Positions 52,529 through 63,174 of a stretch of 64,000 nt of DNA are shown piece by piece. The notes below the pieces were generated by a model. The model was not told the origin of the DNA. It saw only the letters and a program-made list of their open reading frames with translations, and did no database searches. Origin of the DNA: Mycolicibacterium sp. 018/SC-01/001 (lineage in GTDB: Bacteria > Actinomycetota > Actinomycetes > Mycobacteriales > Mycobacteriaceae); NCBI RefSeq assembly GCF_007096635.1, contig NZ_VKAA01000001.1, forward strand, positions 1-64,000, written 5' to 3'. Numbering within the stretch: the stretch's first letter is position 1; the number at the start of each line of letters is the position of its first letter. Both the position numbers and the translations under genes were made by a program.

Positions 52529-53628
52529 GACGGCTTGTAGGGGTTGACCGCGAACTGGATCACCCGGTACGGGCTGCCCCCACGCGGGGTGGTGTTCCAC
52601 TGGCTGACGAAGACGCGCACGGCGTCCGGTGTCGAAGCCGGCGAGAGGTAGCCGCCATAAGGCTGGGCGAGTCGATTGTCCTGCGGCGCAGGCAGATCGT
52701 CGGCCTGCTCGGGCCAGGGTGCCGCGACGACGACGGTCGTGACCGGTGCGGTGCCCAACTGGGTCGGGTCGTCGGCCACTCGGATCTCCATGTTGCCGGT
52801 GCTGGCGTTGAAGTACGACAGCACCGTCCGCCCGTCGATCTGACGCACACTCATCTCGCCGATCCGATCTGCCCACAGCGGGGCCGGCTGTGTGCCCCAG
52901 CCGGCCGGAGACCACGCCTGCCAGTGGGCGCGATCGGTGAAGTCCTGCGGTGGCGTCCGGTACAGCGTCAAAGTGCCTGTGCGGTCGAAGTTGTCGGCCA
53001 CGATGTAGACCCACCCTCGGGGTGAGTCCGCGGTCGGGATGGGGTCGTAGTACCCGCTGATCTGTGACTGCCCTCCCCCGGCGTAGGTGGCATCCCGTCG
53101 CGATCCGGGCACCGTGGCCCAGTTGCCCTTTCCTGCTTCGGCTTTCACCAGACGCGACGACTGTGGCCGCAGATCCTTGGTGGTGGTCACGAGAAGATAG
53201 TTCTCACGGTTGATCTCGACGATGCCCGCCGGCAGCTGCGACGAACCCGGTGGCGTCGGGTCGGCGAGCAGTGGTGTGCCGACTCCCGTCACCCCGTCGT
53301 AGCGGACGCCGCCGGGGTCCTCGAGAGAACCGTCGACGACGTGCAACGCGATCGGCGAATACCATCCGCCGAATCCGACACCCTGGCCGGCGAAGCTGTC
53401 ACCGCACACCTGCAGGATGCCCGACGGGAACTGCATGAACTCACAGAGGTCGGTCGCACCGATGCCGTAATCGGCTGTTGGAGTGCCGGTTCCGGCCACC
53501 GGTCCGACCCGCAGGACCTGGCCAGGCTGTAGCAGTGGCAGCTCGACCGGGGTGGCGTGTGCGCCCGCCGGAACGACGAGTGCGAGCAGCAGCGCCGAGA
53601 TTGACGAAATGGCGCCCGTTACTCGCAC
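52525..53628 (-). CDS. Secreted DUF4185 domain protein (Rv3707c-like)
   Basis: 367 residues from GTG 53628. Signal peptide: ISSISALLLALVVPAGAHAT with a cleavage-type AHA. The mature part is a beta-propeller-like DUF4185 domain: DYGIGATDLCEFMQFPSG, CGDSFAGQGVGFGGWYSPIA, and GWVYIVADNFDR plus repeats of short blades. Two Cys near the N-terminus. Similar to glycoside hydrolase/arabinosidase-type propellers, so an envelope-polysaccharide role is conceivable; not shown. Overlaps the YoaK gene by four bases. Confidence 0.82.
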   Translation of the reverse strand: MRVTGAISSISALLLALVVPAGAHATPVELPLLQPGQVLRVGPVAGTGTPTADYGIGATDLCEFMQFPSGILQVCGDSFAGQGVGFGGWYSPIALHVVDGSLEDPGGVRYDGVTGVGTPLLADPTPPGSSQLPAGIVEINRENYLLVTTTKDLRPQSSRLVKAEAGKGNWATVPGSRRDATYAGGGQSQISGYYDPIPTADSPRGWVYIVADNFDRTGTLTLYRTPPQDFTDRAHWQAWSPAGWGTQPAPLWADRIGEMSVRQIDGRTVLSYFNASTGNMEIRVADDPTQLGTAPVTTVVVAAPWPEQADDLPAPQDNRLAQPYGGYLSPASTPDAVRVFVSQWNTTPRGGSPYRVIQFAVNPYKPS

Positions 53629-53657
53629 GTATCCGCCCAAACGTTGGTTTCGGCGTA

Positions 53658-55960
<2,303 letters not shown>

Positions 55961-56033
55961 TGATCAACCTTTCGCACGCGTGGGAATCCCGAACAAGGAT
56001 AAAGGCTGCGCGCACCCGATTTATTCGCCCCAG

Positions 56034-56039
56034 TAGCGT
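56034..56039 (+). promoter_or_regulatory. Probable -10 box of a leaderless promoter
   Basis: TAGCGT seven bases before the GTG at 56047, with no ribosome binding site. Confidence 0.45.
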
Positions 56040-56046
56040 CGCCGCT

Positions 56047-56628
56047 GTGACGCCCGATGCCCGGTCGGCCCAGACCTCGGTTCCCATCCACCCGCCCATC
56101 GCCGCTCGCTGGAGCCCGCGGGCCTTCGACCCGAGCGCGGAGATCAGCGACCATGACCTGGTCGCGCTCATCGAGGCGGCCCGCTGGGCGCCGACCTGGG
56201 GACGGCGCCAGCCGGTACGTTTCATCGTCGGACGACGGGGTGACGAGGCCTTCGCCACGATGGCCGACCTGCTCAAGCGTGGTAACAGCTGGGCTCGGGT
56301 GGCGAGCGCGCTGATCCTGCTGTGCGCCGACGACGGCGACGACGAGAACACCGCTCTGTATGCGGGTGTCGACGCGGGCGCGGCTCTGGGGATGCTCTCG
56401 GTCGAGGCTGTCGCGCGCGGATTGATCGTGCACCCGATGGCGGGCTTCTATCCCGACCGCGCCGTCGGGGCATTCGGCCTGCCCGACGGGCTGCGCCCGC
56501 TGATGGTGATCGCGGTCGGTCGCCTCGGCGACTACGCCGACGTCGAGCCGGAGGTTGCCGATCGCGACCACGCGCCCCGTGAGCGGCGTCCGCTCGACGA
56601 GATCGTCCTCAACTGGCCGTTGGCCTGA
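56047..56628 (+). CDS. Nitroreductase family protein
   Basis: 193 residues from GTG 56047. FMN-dependent NAD(P)H oxidoreductase fold: WSPRAFDPSAEISDHDLVAL then EAARWAPTWGRRQPVRFIV, GVDAGAALGMLSVEAVARGL and ADYADV... ending REKRPL-like RERRPLDEIV. Short, typical of the SagB/NfnB-like small group. The leaderless -10 is nearby. Convergent with a methyltransferase gene; substrate unknown. Confidence 0.88.
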   Translation: MTPDARSAQTSVPIHPPIAARWSPRAFDPSAEISDHDLVALIEAARWAPTWGRRQPVRFIVGRRGDEAFATMADLLKRGNSWARVASALILLCADDGDDENTALYAGVDAGAALGMLSVEAVARGLIVHPMAGFYPDRAVGAFGLPDGLRPLMVIAVGRLGDYADVEPEVADRDHAPRERRPLDEIVLNWPLA

Positions 56629-56645
56629 TCAGAGCCCGTCGATGC

Positions 56646-56708
56646 GCCGAGTGTGCGTCCCGATACACCACTCACGGCGTGTTGCGGATGAATCCACACA
56701 CTCGCGGC
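56646..56708. terminator. Imperfect hairpin between the nitroreductase and methyltransferase genes
   Basis: GCCGAGTGTG (56646-56655) pairs with CACACTCGCGGC (56697-56708) apart from one bulged base, between convergent genes; a weak bidirectional terminator. Confidence 0.45.
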
Positions 56709-56714
56709 AGCTGA

Positions 56715-57431
56715 TCAGCGCGGGTCCGGGACAGCCCGAATGGCCAGGAATCCGGTCGGTTCGGTGGTCAGCTGGCGATATTTGTCCGGGTCGATGGCGG
56801 CCGCCTCGGGCGCAGGGCGCGGTTCCGTCAGCCGCTCGATGAGGAAGCCGGCGGTCCGCAGTTCGTCACAGGTCTGCTGGAGTGGCGCCAACCAGTAGCG
56901 CACCTGCCATCCGCGGCTCCACGTCTCCTCGATCACCCGGGGTTCGAAGTAATTGCCGCCATGACGGAGCCAGTCGCCGGTCGGATGCTGACGCGAGAGC
57001 ACCAGCGCACCGTCGGGGCGCAGCACCCGCCGGAACTCCGAGAGCGCGGCGACCCTGTCGTCGAGGTACTCCAGTGCCAACGCGAACAGCACCAGGTCGA
57101 CCGAATCGTCGGGGAGCCACCGCAGAGGTTCGCCGAGATCGTGGACGCGAAAGTCTGCGGCCGGCGTCTGACGGCGCGCCAGTTCGACCATCCGCAGGCT
57201 CTGATCGCATCCGATGACGACGGCGCCACGCCGAATCAGCTCGCCGGCGTAGAGCCCCGGGCCGCAGGCCGCGTCGAGCACGGTCCTTCCTGCCACGTCA
57301 CCGAGCAGAGCAAGGCAGGCCGGCCGGTCGTAGTGCGCATTGAACAGCCCGTCGCGCGCGTGCTCGAGGAACTCGTCGGCGAACACGTCGTACTGCGGGT
57401 CACGTCCCACGGCGTCAGGCATGTTTGCCAT
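56715..57431 (-). CDS. Class I SAM-dependent methyltransferase
   Basis: 238 residues from ATG 57431 (ATG 57422 is alternative). Motif I VLDAACGPGLYAGELIR (about residues 51-67), motif II CDQSLRMVELARR, and DLVLFALALEYLDD; C-terminal FLIERLTEPRPAPE. Methyltransf_11/25 type, small-molecule acceptor unknown. Divergent from amt; its start is 23 bases from the GlnR box, so it could be co-regulated. Confidence 0.86.
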   Translation of the reverse strand: MANMPDAVGRDPQYDVFADEFLEHARDGLFNAHYDRPACLALLGDVAGRTVLDAACGPGLYAGELIRRGAVVIGCDQSLRMVELARRQTPAADFRVHDLGEPLRWLPDDSVDLVLFALALEYLDDRVAALSEFRRVLRPDGALVLSRQHPTGDWLRHGGNYFEPRVIEETWSRGWQVRYWLAPLQQTCDELRTAGFLIERLTEPRPAPEAAAIDPDKYRQLTTEPTGFLAIRAVPDPR

Positions 57432-57453
57432 CAAAGCGCACTCGCGCAATTCC

Positions 57454-57469
57454 GTTACGCGGACGAAAC
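57454..57469 (+). promoter_or_regulatory. GlnR box upstream of amt
   Basis: GTTAC-N6-GAAAC (GTTAC at 57454, GAAAC at 57465) exactly fits the actinobacterial GlnR consensus, 85 bases before the amt ATG, with further GTAAC halves at 57487 and 57502. Nitrogen limitation would induce the downstream genes. Confidence 0.85.
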
Positions 57470-57554
57470 CTGAGGAAACAGTCCACGTAACAGAGACATC
57501 GGTAACTGTCGGTGAACGGCTCCGCAGCGGGAGCCGCCCATCGCAGGAGAATCA

Positions 57555-58808
57555 ATGGATACAGGGACGACCGCGTTCATGCTGTGTTGCATCATCGGCC
57601 TCACGCTGATGATCCCGGGCCTCGCGTTGTTCTACGGCGGCATGGTGTCCGTCAAGAGCTCGACCAACATGATGATGATGACCTTCGGCGCTGTCGCGAT
57701 CGTCGGCGTGCTGTGGGTGTTGTTCGGCTTTTCGATGGTCTTCGGCACCTCCTACGGCGGGTTCCTCGGCAACCTCACCGAATTCGCCGGTATGAAGGAC
57801 CTTCTCGAGACACAGACCACGATCTCGGGTCTGCCGGTCAGCTTGTTCTCGATCTTTCAGGCGCTGTTCGCCGCCATCACCGTCGCGCTGATCTCCGGTG
57901 CGGTGGCCGACCGGATGAAGTTCGGCGCGTGGATGGGCTTTGCGACGCTGTGGGCGGTGCTGGTCTACTTCCCGGTCGCCCATTGGGTTTTCGCCTTCGA
58001 CGGGGTCGTCACGGAGAATTCCACCGGCGGCTGGATCGCGAACAAGCTCAAAGCCATCGACTTCGCCGGTGGCACCGCGGTGCACATCAACGCGGGCGCG
58101 GCCGCGCTCGCCGTGGCCATCGTGCTGGGCAAGTCGGCGAGCTGGGGGCAGCTCCGGAAGCCGCACAACGTGCCGCTGACACTGCTGGGCGCCGGGCTGC
58201 TGTGGGCCGGCTGGTATGCCTTCAACGGCGGTTCGGCTCTGGCAGCGGGCAATTCGGCCGCGATCGTCATGGTCACCACGTTCGTCGCCACCTGCGCGGC
58301 GACGCTGGCATGGATCGCCGTGGAGAAGATCAAGGACGGCCACGTGACCGGTGTCGGCGCGGCGTCGGGCGCCATCACCGGCCTGGTCGCGATCACTCCC
58401 GCCTGCGGTGCGGTGACCCCGGTCGGCGCCATCATCCTCGGTGCGATCGCCGGCGTGGCGTGCATCTACGCGGTCGGCCTCAAGGAGCGTTTCGGCTATG
58501 ACGATTCGCTCGACGTCGTCGGCGTGCACCTCGTCGGTGGTGTCATCGGCACCCTGCTGATCGGCCTGCTGGCCAGCGACTCGATGCCCAACGCCACCAA
58601 CGGTCTGTTCTACGGCGGGGGCTTCGACCAGCTGTGGCGGCAGGCCGTGGCCGCAGGCGCGGTGATGGTGTACTCGTTCGTCGTCGCCGGCATCATCGCC
58701 TTCGCGCTCAAGAAGACTGTGGGCATTCGTATTTCGCCCGATGACGAGGAGAAGGGCATCGACGCGGCATTCCACCGCGAGGCGTCCTACGAACTCGCTT
58801 CCGTCTAA
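57555..58808 (+). CDS. amt: Ammonium transporter
   Basis: 417 residues from ATG 57555 with GGAG upstream. Eleven-helix Amt/MEP channel for NH4+/NH3: N-terminal CCIIGLTLMIPGLALFYGG, conserved FGFSMVFG, SGAVADRMKFGAW, DFAGGTAVHINAGAAALAVA (twin-His region), and VGVHLVGGVIGTLLIGLLA with the second His. Not linked to glnK or glnD here. Under a GlnR box and separated from glnT by a perfect terminator hairpin. Confidence 0.96.
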   Translation: MDTGTTAFMLCCIIGLTLMIPGLALFYGGMVSVKSSTNMMMMTFGAVAIVGVLWVLFGFSMVFGTSYGGFLGNLTEFAGMKDLLETQTTISGLPVSLFSIFQALFAAITVALISGAVADRMKFGAWMGFATLWAVLVYFPVAHWVFAFDGVVTENSTGGWIANKLKAIDFAGGTAVHINAGAAALAVAIVLGKSASWGQLRKPHNVPLTLLGAGLLWAGWYAFNGGSALAAGNSAAIVMVTTFVATCAATLAWIAVEKIKDGHVTGVGAASGAITGLVAITPACGAVTPVGAIILGAIAGVACIYAVGLKERFGYDDSLDVVGVHLVGGVIGTLLIGLLASDSMPNATNGLFYGGGFDQLWRQAVAAGAVMVYSFVVAGIIAFALKKTVGIRISPDDEEKGIDAAFHREASYELASV

Positions 58809-58821
58809 CGGACCACTGCGA

Positions 58822-58855
58822 CGGCCGGTGCGGACCAACGTGTCCGCACCGGCCG
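58822..58855 (+). terminator. Perfect 14-bp hairpin after amt
   Basis: CGGCCGGTGCGGAC (58822-58835) and GTCCGCACCGGCCG (58842-58855) pair perfectly around CAACGT. A strong terminator without a T-run; some read-through is possible because glnT follows in the same direction. Confidence 0.8.
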
Positions 58856-58921
58856 CTCCACATGCGGGGTGTTTCCGCTACTGATACAGTGATTCACAAC
58901 AAGAGACTCAAGGTGGACCAC

Positions 58922-60232
58922 ATGACCCAGGACCTCGCGGTCGCGGCCGAGCGGGCCGGCACGAAATTCATCCTCGCGCTGTTCGTCGATCTTCGCGGAA
59001 AGCCCTGCGCCAAACTCGTTCCCGTCGAGGCGATCGACCTGCTGACCACCGAGGGCGTCGGCTTCGCCGGCTACGCGGTGGGAGCCATGGGCCAGGAACC
59101 CAGAGATCCCGATCTGATGGCACTGCCCGATCCGGCGTCGTTCACACCGGTCCCCTTCCTCAAAGAGGGCCTGGCGATCGTGCACTGCGATCCCCACGTC
59201 GACGGCGCACCGTGGCCCTATGCGCCGCGGGTGATCCTCAAGAACCTCGTACAGCGTTGCGCGGACGCCGGTTTCGAGCCGTGGGTGGGGGCGGAGGTCG
59301 AGTACTTCCTTCTCCGCCGCACCGACGACGGCGGTGTTGCGGTCGCCGATGCCGCCGACACCGCTTCCCAACCCTGCTACGACGCGCGCGGGGTGACGCG
59401 GATGTACGACCACCTGACGACTGTGTCGGCCGCGATGAACGGTCTCGGCTGGTCCAACTACGCCAACGACCACGAAGACGGCAACGGCCAGTTCGAGCAG
59501 AACTTCACCTTCGCCGACGCGATCACCACCGCCGATCGTGTCGTCACGCTGCGATACCTGTTGTCGATGATCGCCGCGGAGCGCGGCATGATCGCGACGT
59601 TCATGCCCAAGCCGTTCTCCGACAAGACCGGCAGCGGCCTGCACCTGCACCTGTCGCTGACCAGCGCCGGCAACGCCGTGTTCCCGGTGCAGGGTGACGA
59701 CAGCAGGGGCCTCGGATTGTCGGACACCGCCTACGGTTTCATCGGCGGAATCCTCGACCACGCCTGCGCCCTGCAGGCGGTGATCGCACCGACGGTCAAC
59801 TCTTACAAGAGGACCGGCGCAGTGTCGACGCGCTCGGGTGCGTCCTGGGCGCCCCGCCTGCCCACCTACGGCGGCAACGACCGCACCCACTACATCCGGG
59901 TGCCCGACAACCAACGCGTCGAATTGCGCGGCGGCGACGGATCGGCCAACCCCTACCTGGCGATCGCCGCGGCGCTGGGCGCCGGCATCGACGGCATCAA
60001 GCGCAGCACCGACCCCGGTGCCGTCGGGTCGGGGATCAGCACCCGCCCGCTGCCGCCGACGCTGCTGCACGCCGTCGACGAATTGGAGAACGACCCCGTC
60101 GTCGCCGGGGTTCTCGACGCCGCCGGCGACGGGGTCGCCGCGTACTTCGCCGGCCTCAAACGCGAGGAGTTCTTCGACTACCACAGCGCGGTCAGCCCGT
60201 GGGAGATCGACCAGTACCTGACCGCCTTCTGA
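58922..60232 (+). CDS. glnT: Type III glutamine synthetase-like ligase (GlnT / gamma-glutamylmethylamide synthetase type)
   Basis: 436 residues from ATG 58922 with AAGGTGGA site; a -10-like TACAGT (58885-58890) precedes it. Gln-synthetase catalytic fold: EVEYFLLRR, EDGNGQFEQNFTF, GSGLHLHLSLT, APTVNSYKRTG and HYIRVPDNQRVELRGGD with SANPYLAIAA. Smaller than GSI and adenylylation site not visible. In a cluster with glxBCD and an amine oxidase this may be gamma-glutamylmethylamide synthetase (GmaS) for methylamine use, or a true GlnT. The evidence here does not decide. Confidence 0.9.
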   Translation: MTQDLAVAAERAGTKFILALFVDLRGKPCAKLVPVEAIDLLTTEGVGFAGYAVGAMGQEPRDPDLMALPDPASFTPVPFLKEGLAIVHCDPHVDGAPWPYAPRVILKNLVQRCADAGFEPWVGAEVEYFLLRRTDDGGVAVADAADTASQPCYDARGVTRMYDHLTTVSAAMNGLGWSNYANDHEDGNGQFEQNFTFADAITTADRVVTLRYLLSMIAAERGMIATFMPKPFSDKTGSGLHLHLSLTSAGNAVFPVQGDDSRGLGLSDTAYGFIGGILDHACALQAVIAPTVNSYKRTGAVSTRSGASWAPRLPTYGGNDRTHYIRVPDNQRVELRGGDGSANPYLAIAAALGAGIDGIKRSTDPGAVGSGISTRPLPPTLLHAVDELENDPVVAGVLDAAGDGVAAYFAGLKREEFFDYHSAVSPWEIDQYLTAF

Positions 60233-60254
60233 CAGCTCTGAACACGGAGGACAC

Positions 60255-61172
60255 ATGTGCGGAATCGTCGGTTTGCACCTGCGCACACCTGAGCTCTACT
60301 CCCACCTGGGCACCCTACTGAGCGGCATGCTCTGCGAAATGGGCGACCGGGGAAGCGATTCGGCCGGCGTCGCCGTCTACGGCGACCCCACGTGGGCCCC
60401 GCCGGGGCAGGGCTGCGTGTCGGTGGCCGACCTGGGCACCGGCCGGGCCGAGGACGCCGGGCTCGTCCGGCGCACCGTGGCCACCGCCCTCGACGAGGAT
60501 GTCGACGGCGTCGACGTGGTCGCCGTTGGCGACAGTCACCTGCTGTCCTGCGACACCTCGTCGGAGACGCTGTTGGCGGCGGTGCGGTCGTGCTACCCAC
60601 AGGCGATCATCGCTGGCTTCGGTTCCGACGTCGCGGTCCTCAAGGGCGTCGGCCACCCCCGTGCACTGACCGAGCAGTGGGGGCTCGCCGGCGCCCAGGG
60701 CTGGCAGGGCGTCGGCCACACCCGCATGGCGACCGAGTCCGCGGTCACCCCGTCGGGCTGTCACCCCTACGCCGTCGGACCGGGCCAGTGCATGGTGCAC
60801 AACGGCTCGTTCGCCAATCACGCCACCATCCGCCGCGAACTACGTTCGCGCGGTGTGGTCTTCGACAGTGAGAACGACACCGAGGTCGGGGCCCGCTTCA
60901 TCGCTGCGCAGCTGTCGGAGGGGCGCGACGTCGAGGGCGCCCTCAAAGAATTGTGCGCGACCTTCGACGGTTTCTACACGCTGCTGGTGTCCAATCGCGA
61001 TTCCTTCGCGGTGGTTCGGGACGCCATCGCGTGCAAACCCGCAGTCATCGCCGAAACCCCCGACTGGGTGGCGATGGCCAGCGAGTACCGCGCACTGTCC
61101 GGCCTTCCCGGCGTCGAGAGCGCGCGCATCTGGGAACCCGAACCCGAGGTCGTCTACGCATGGAGCCGATAG
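60255..61172 (+). CDS. glxB: Class II glutamine amidotransferase subunit (GlxB / MgsA type)
   Basis: 305 residues from ATG 60255 with CGGAGG upstream. N-terminal Ntn nucleophile Cys 2 (MCGIVGLHLR), GDRGSDSAGVAV, GVGHTRMATESAVTP and HNGSFANHATIRRELRSRGV. Amidotransferase domain of glutamate-synthase type, releasing ammonia or amine from glutamine or gamma-glutamylmethylamide. Overlaps/abuts glxC, whose GTG shares the stop region; three subunits (A, B, C) together resemble split glutamate synthase or N-methylglutamate synthase. Confidence 0.92.
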   Translation: MCGIVGLHLRTPELYSHLGTLLSGMLCEMGDRGSDSAGVAVYGDPTWAPPGQGCVSVADLGTGRAEDAGLVRRTVATALDEDVDGVDVVAVGDSHLLSCDTSSETLLAAVRSCYPQAIIAGFGSDVAVLKGVGHPRALTEQWGLAGAQGWQGVGHTRMATESAVTPSGCHPYAVGPGQCMVHNGSFANHATIRRELRSRGVVFDSENDTEVGARFIAAQLSEGRDVEGALKELCATFDGFYTLLVSNRDSFAVVRDAIACKPAVIAETPDWVAMASEYRALSGLPGVESARIWEPEPEVVYAWSR

Positions 61173-61849
61173 TGACCCGATACGACCTGGCCACGACCCC
61201 GCTGCGCGAGGTCAACGCCGCCCTGCACGCCCCGAACCTGCAGGGCGAGTTCGTCATCGACAACCCCGCCGGTGCACACAACGTCGCCGTCGGCCTCGAC
61301 GCGCCGGTCAGCGTGACCGTCAACGGCCACGTCGGGTACTACGCGGCGGGCATGAACCAGCACGCCGATGTCGTCATCAACGGCAACGCGGGCACCGGTG
61401 TCGCGGAGAACATGATGAGCGGCTCGGTGTGGGTGAAGGGCAGCGCCTCCCAATCCGCCGGTGCGACGGCACACGGCGGCCTGCTCGTGGTCGAGGGCGA
61501 TGCCGCGGCACGGTGCGGGATCTCGATGAAGGGCGTCGACATCGTGGTGGGCGGCAACGTCGGGCACATGAGCGCGTTCATGGCGCAGGCCGGCCGGCTC
61601 GTGGTGCGCGGCGACGCCGGCGAGGCACTCGGCGACTCGCTCTACGAGGCACGCATCTACGTGCGCGGTGAGGTGGCCTCACTCGGTGCCGACTGCGCGG
61701 CCAAGCCGATGCGCTCCGAGCACCACGAGGAGCTCGAACAGCTACTGAAGGCAGCGGGATTCGAGGACGACGACACCGCCGCCTACACCCGCTACGGCTC
61801 TGCCCGATCGCTGTACCACTTCCACGTCGACAACTCTGCGAGCTACTGA
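61172..61849 (+). CDS. glxC: GXGXG domain subunit (GlxC / MgsB type)
   Basis: 225 residues from GTG 61172 with GGAG seven bases before; ATG 61160 is also in frame. Beta-helix of GXGXG repeats as in glutamate synthase domain 3: VTVNGHVGYYAAGMNQHADV, VVINGNAGTGVAENMM, VEGDAAARCGISMKGVDIVV, VVRGDAGEALGD. Structural scaffold between amidotransferase and FMN subunits. ATGA overlap with the next gene. Confidence 0.9.
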   Translation: MTRYDLATTPLREVNAALHAPNLQGEFVIDNPAGAHNVAVGLDAPVSVTVNGHVGYYAAGMNQHADVVINGNAGTGVAENMMSGSVWVKGSASQSAGATAHGGLLVVEGDAAARCGISMKGVDIVVGGNVGHMSAFMAQAGRLVVRGDAGEALGDSLYEARIYVRGEVASLGADCAAKPMRSEHHEELEQLLKAAGFEDDDTAAYTRYGSARSLYHFHVDNSASY

Positions 61850-63174
61850 TGACCGACACCGACGACCGCGCGCGCCTGGGCCTGCGCGAGTCCGCGACCT
61901 TCGACCGTGCGACGATCGCGGCGATTCAGCGTGCCGCCGACACCGGCGTCTACGACATCCGCGGGTGGGGTGCCAAACGCCGGCTCCCCCACTTCGACGA
62001 TCTGCTGTTCCTCGGCGCGTCGATGTCTCGGTATCCGCTCGAGGGCTACCGTGAGCGCTGTGCCACCGACGTGGTGCTCGGCGACCGGCACGCCAAACAC
62101 CCTCTGCACCTTGCCATCCCGGTCACGATCGCCGGCATGAGCTTCGGCGCGCTGTCCGGACCGGCCAAGGAGGCACTCGGTCGGGGCGCCAGTGAGGTCG
62201 GCACGTCGACCACCACCGGCGACGGCGGCATGACCCCGGAAGAGCGCGGCCAGAGCAAGCACCTGGTGTACCAGTACCTACCGTCGCGATACGGGATGAA
62301 CCCCGACGATCTGCGCAAGGCCGATGCGATCGAAGTGGTTCTCGGTCAGGGCGCCAAACCTGGTGGCGGCGGAATGCTGCTCGGCCAGAAGATCTCCGAA
62401 CGGGTCGCCGCGATGCGCACTCTCCCGCAGGGTATCGACCAGCGGTCGGCGTGCCGCCATCCCGACTGGACCGGGCCCGACGATCTGACCATCAAGATCA
62501 ACGAGCTGCGGGAGATCACCGACTGGGAGAAGCCGATCTACGTCAAGGTCGGCGCCACCCGCACCTACTACGACGTGAAGCTCGCGGTGCACGCCGGGGC
62601 GGACGTCGTCGTCGTCGATGGCATGCAGGGCGGTACCGCGGCCACCCAGGAGGTGTTCATCGAGCACGTGGGCATCCCGACGCTCGCCGCGATCCCCGAA
62701 GCGGTACGGGCGCTTCAGGAACTCGGCGTGCACAGACGAGTCCAACTGATCGTCTCAGGTGGCATCCGCAACGGCGCCGACGTCGCCAAGGCTCTCGCGC
62801 TGGGTGCCGACGCCGTGGCGATCGGCACCGCGGCCCTGATCGCGCTGGGCGACAACCATCCGCGGTATGCCAGCGAATACGAAAAGCTCGGCAGCGCAGC
62901 GGGTTTCTACGACGACTACCAGGACGGCAACGATCCGGCGGGCATCAGCACGCAGGACCCTGAGCTGGCGGCCCGACTCGACCCGGTGGCTGCCGGTCGC
63001 CGGCTGGCGAACTATCTGCGGGTGCTGACGATGGAGGCGCAGACCATCGCACGCGCGTGCGGCAAGTCCCACGTCTGCCACCTCGAGCCCGACGATCTGG
63101 TCGCGGTCAGCATCGAGGCCGCCGCGATGGCGAAGGTCCCGCTGGCCGGCACGTCGTGGATACCGGGGCTGTGA
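61849..63174 (+). CDS. glxD: FMN-binding glutamate synthase family protein (GlxD / MgsC type)
   Basis: 441 residues from ATG 61849 (ATGA overlap). Glutamate synthase central/FMN-binding domain: IAGMSFGALSGPAKEALGRG, TSTTTGDGGM, KPGGGGMLLGQKIS, VKVGATRTYYDVKLAVHAGA, VVVDGMQGGTAATQEVF, LIVSGGIRNGADVAKALALG. No Fe-S cysteine triad is obvious near its C-terminus (CGKSHVCHL only). Reductant unknown. Together with glxB and glxC probably transfers an amino or methylamino group to a 2-oxoacid. Confidence 0.93.
   Translation: MTDTDDRARLGLRESATFDRATIAAIQRAADTGVYDIRGWGAKRRLPHFDDLLFLGASMSRYPLEGYRERCATDVVLGDRHAKHPLHLAIPVTIAGMSFGALSGPAKEALGRGASEVGTSTTTGDGGMTPEERGQSKHLVYQYLPSRYGMNPDDLRKADAIEVVLGQGAKPGGGGMLLGQKISERVAAMRTLPQGIDQRSACRHPDWTGPDDLTIKINELREITDWEKPIYVKVGATRTYYDVKLAVHAGADVVVVDGMQGGTAATQEVFIEHVGIPTLAAIPEAVRALQELGVHRRVQLIVSGGIRNGADVAKALALGADAVAIGTAALIALGDNHPRYASEYEKLGSAAGFYDDYQDGNDPAGISTQDPELAARLDPVAAGRRLANYLRVLTMEAQTIARACGKSHVCHLEPDDLVAVSIEAAAMAKVPLAGTSWIPGL

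Noticed and set aside
57552..58838. Minus-strand frame over amt
   Set aside because: Antisense shadow of a fully recognisable ammonium transporter; His/Asp/Arg-rich composition with no hydrophobic or catalytic features.
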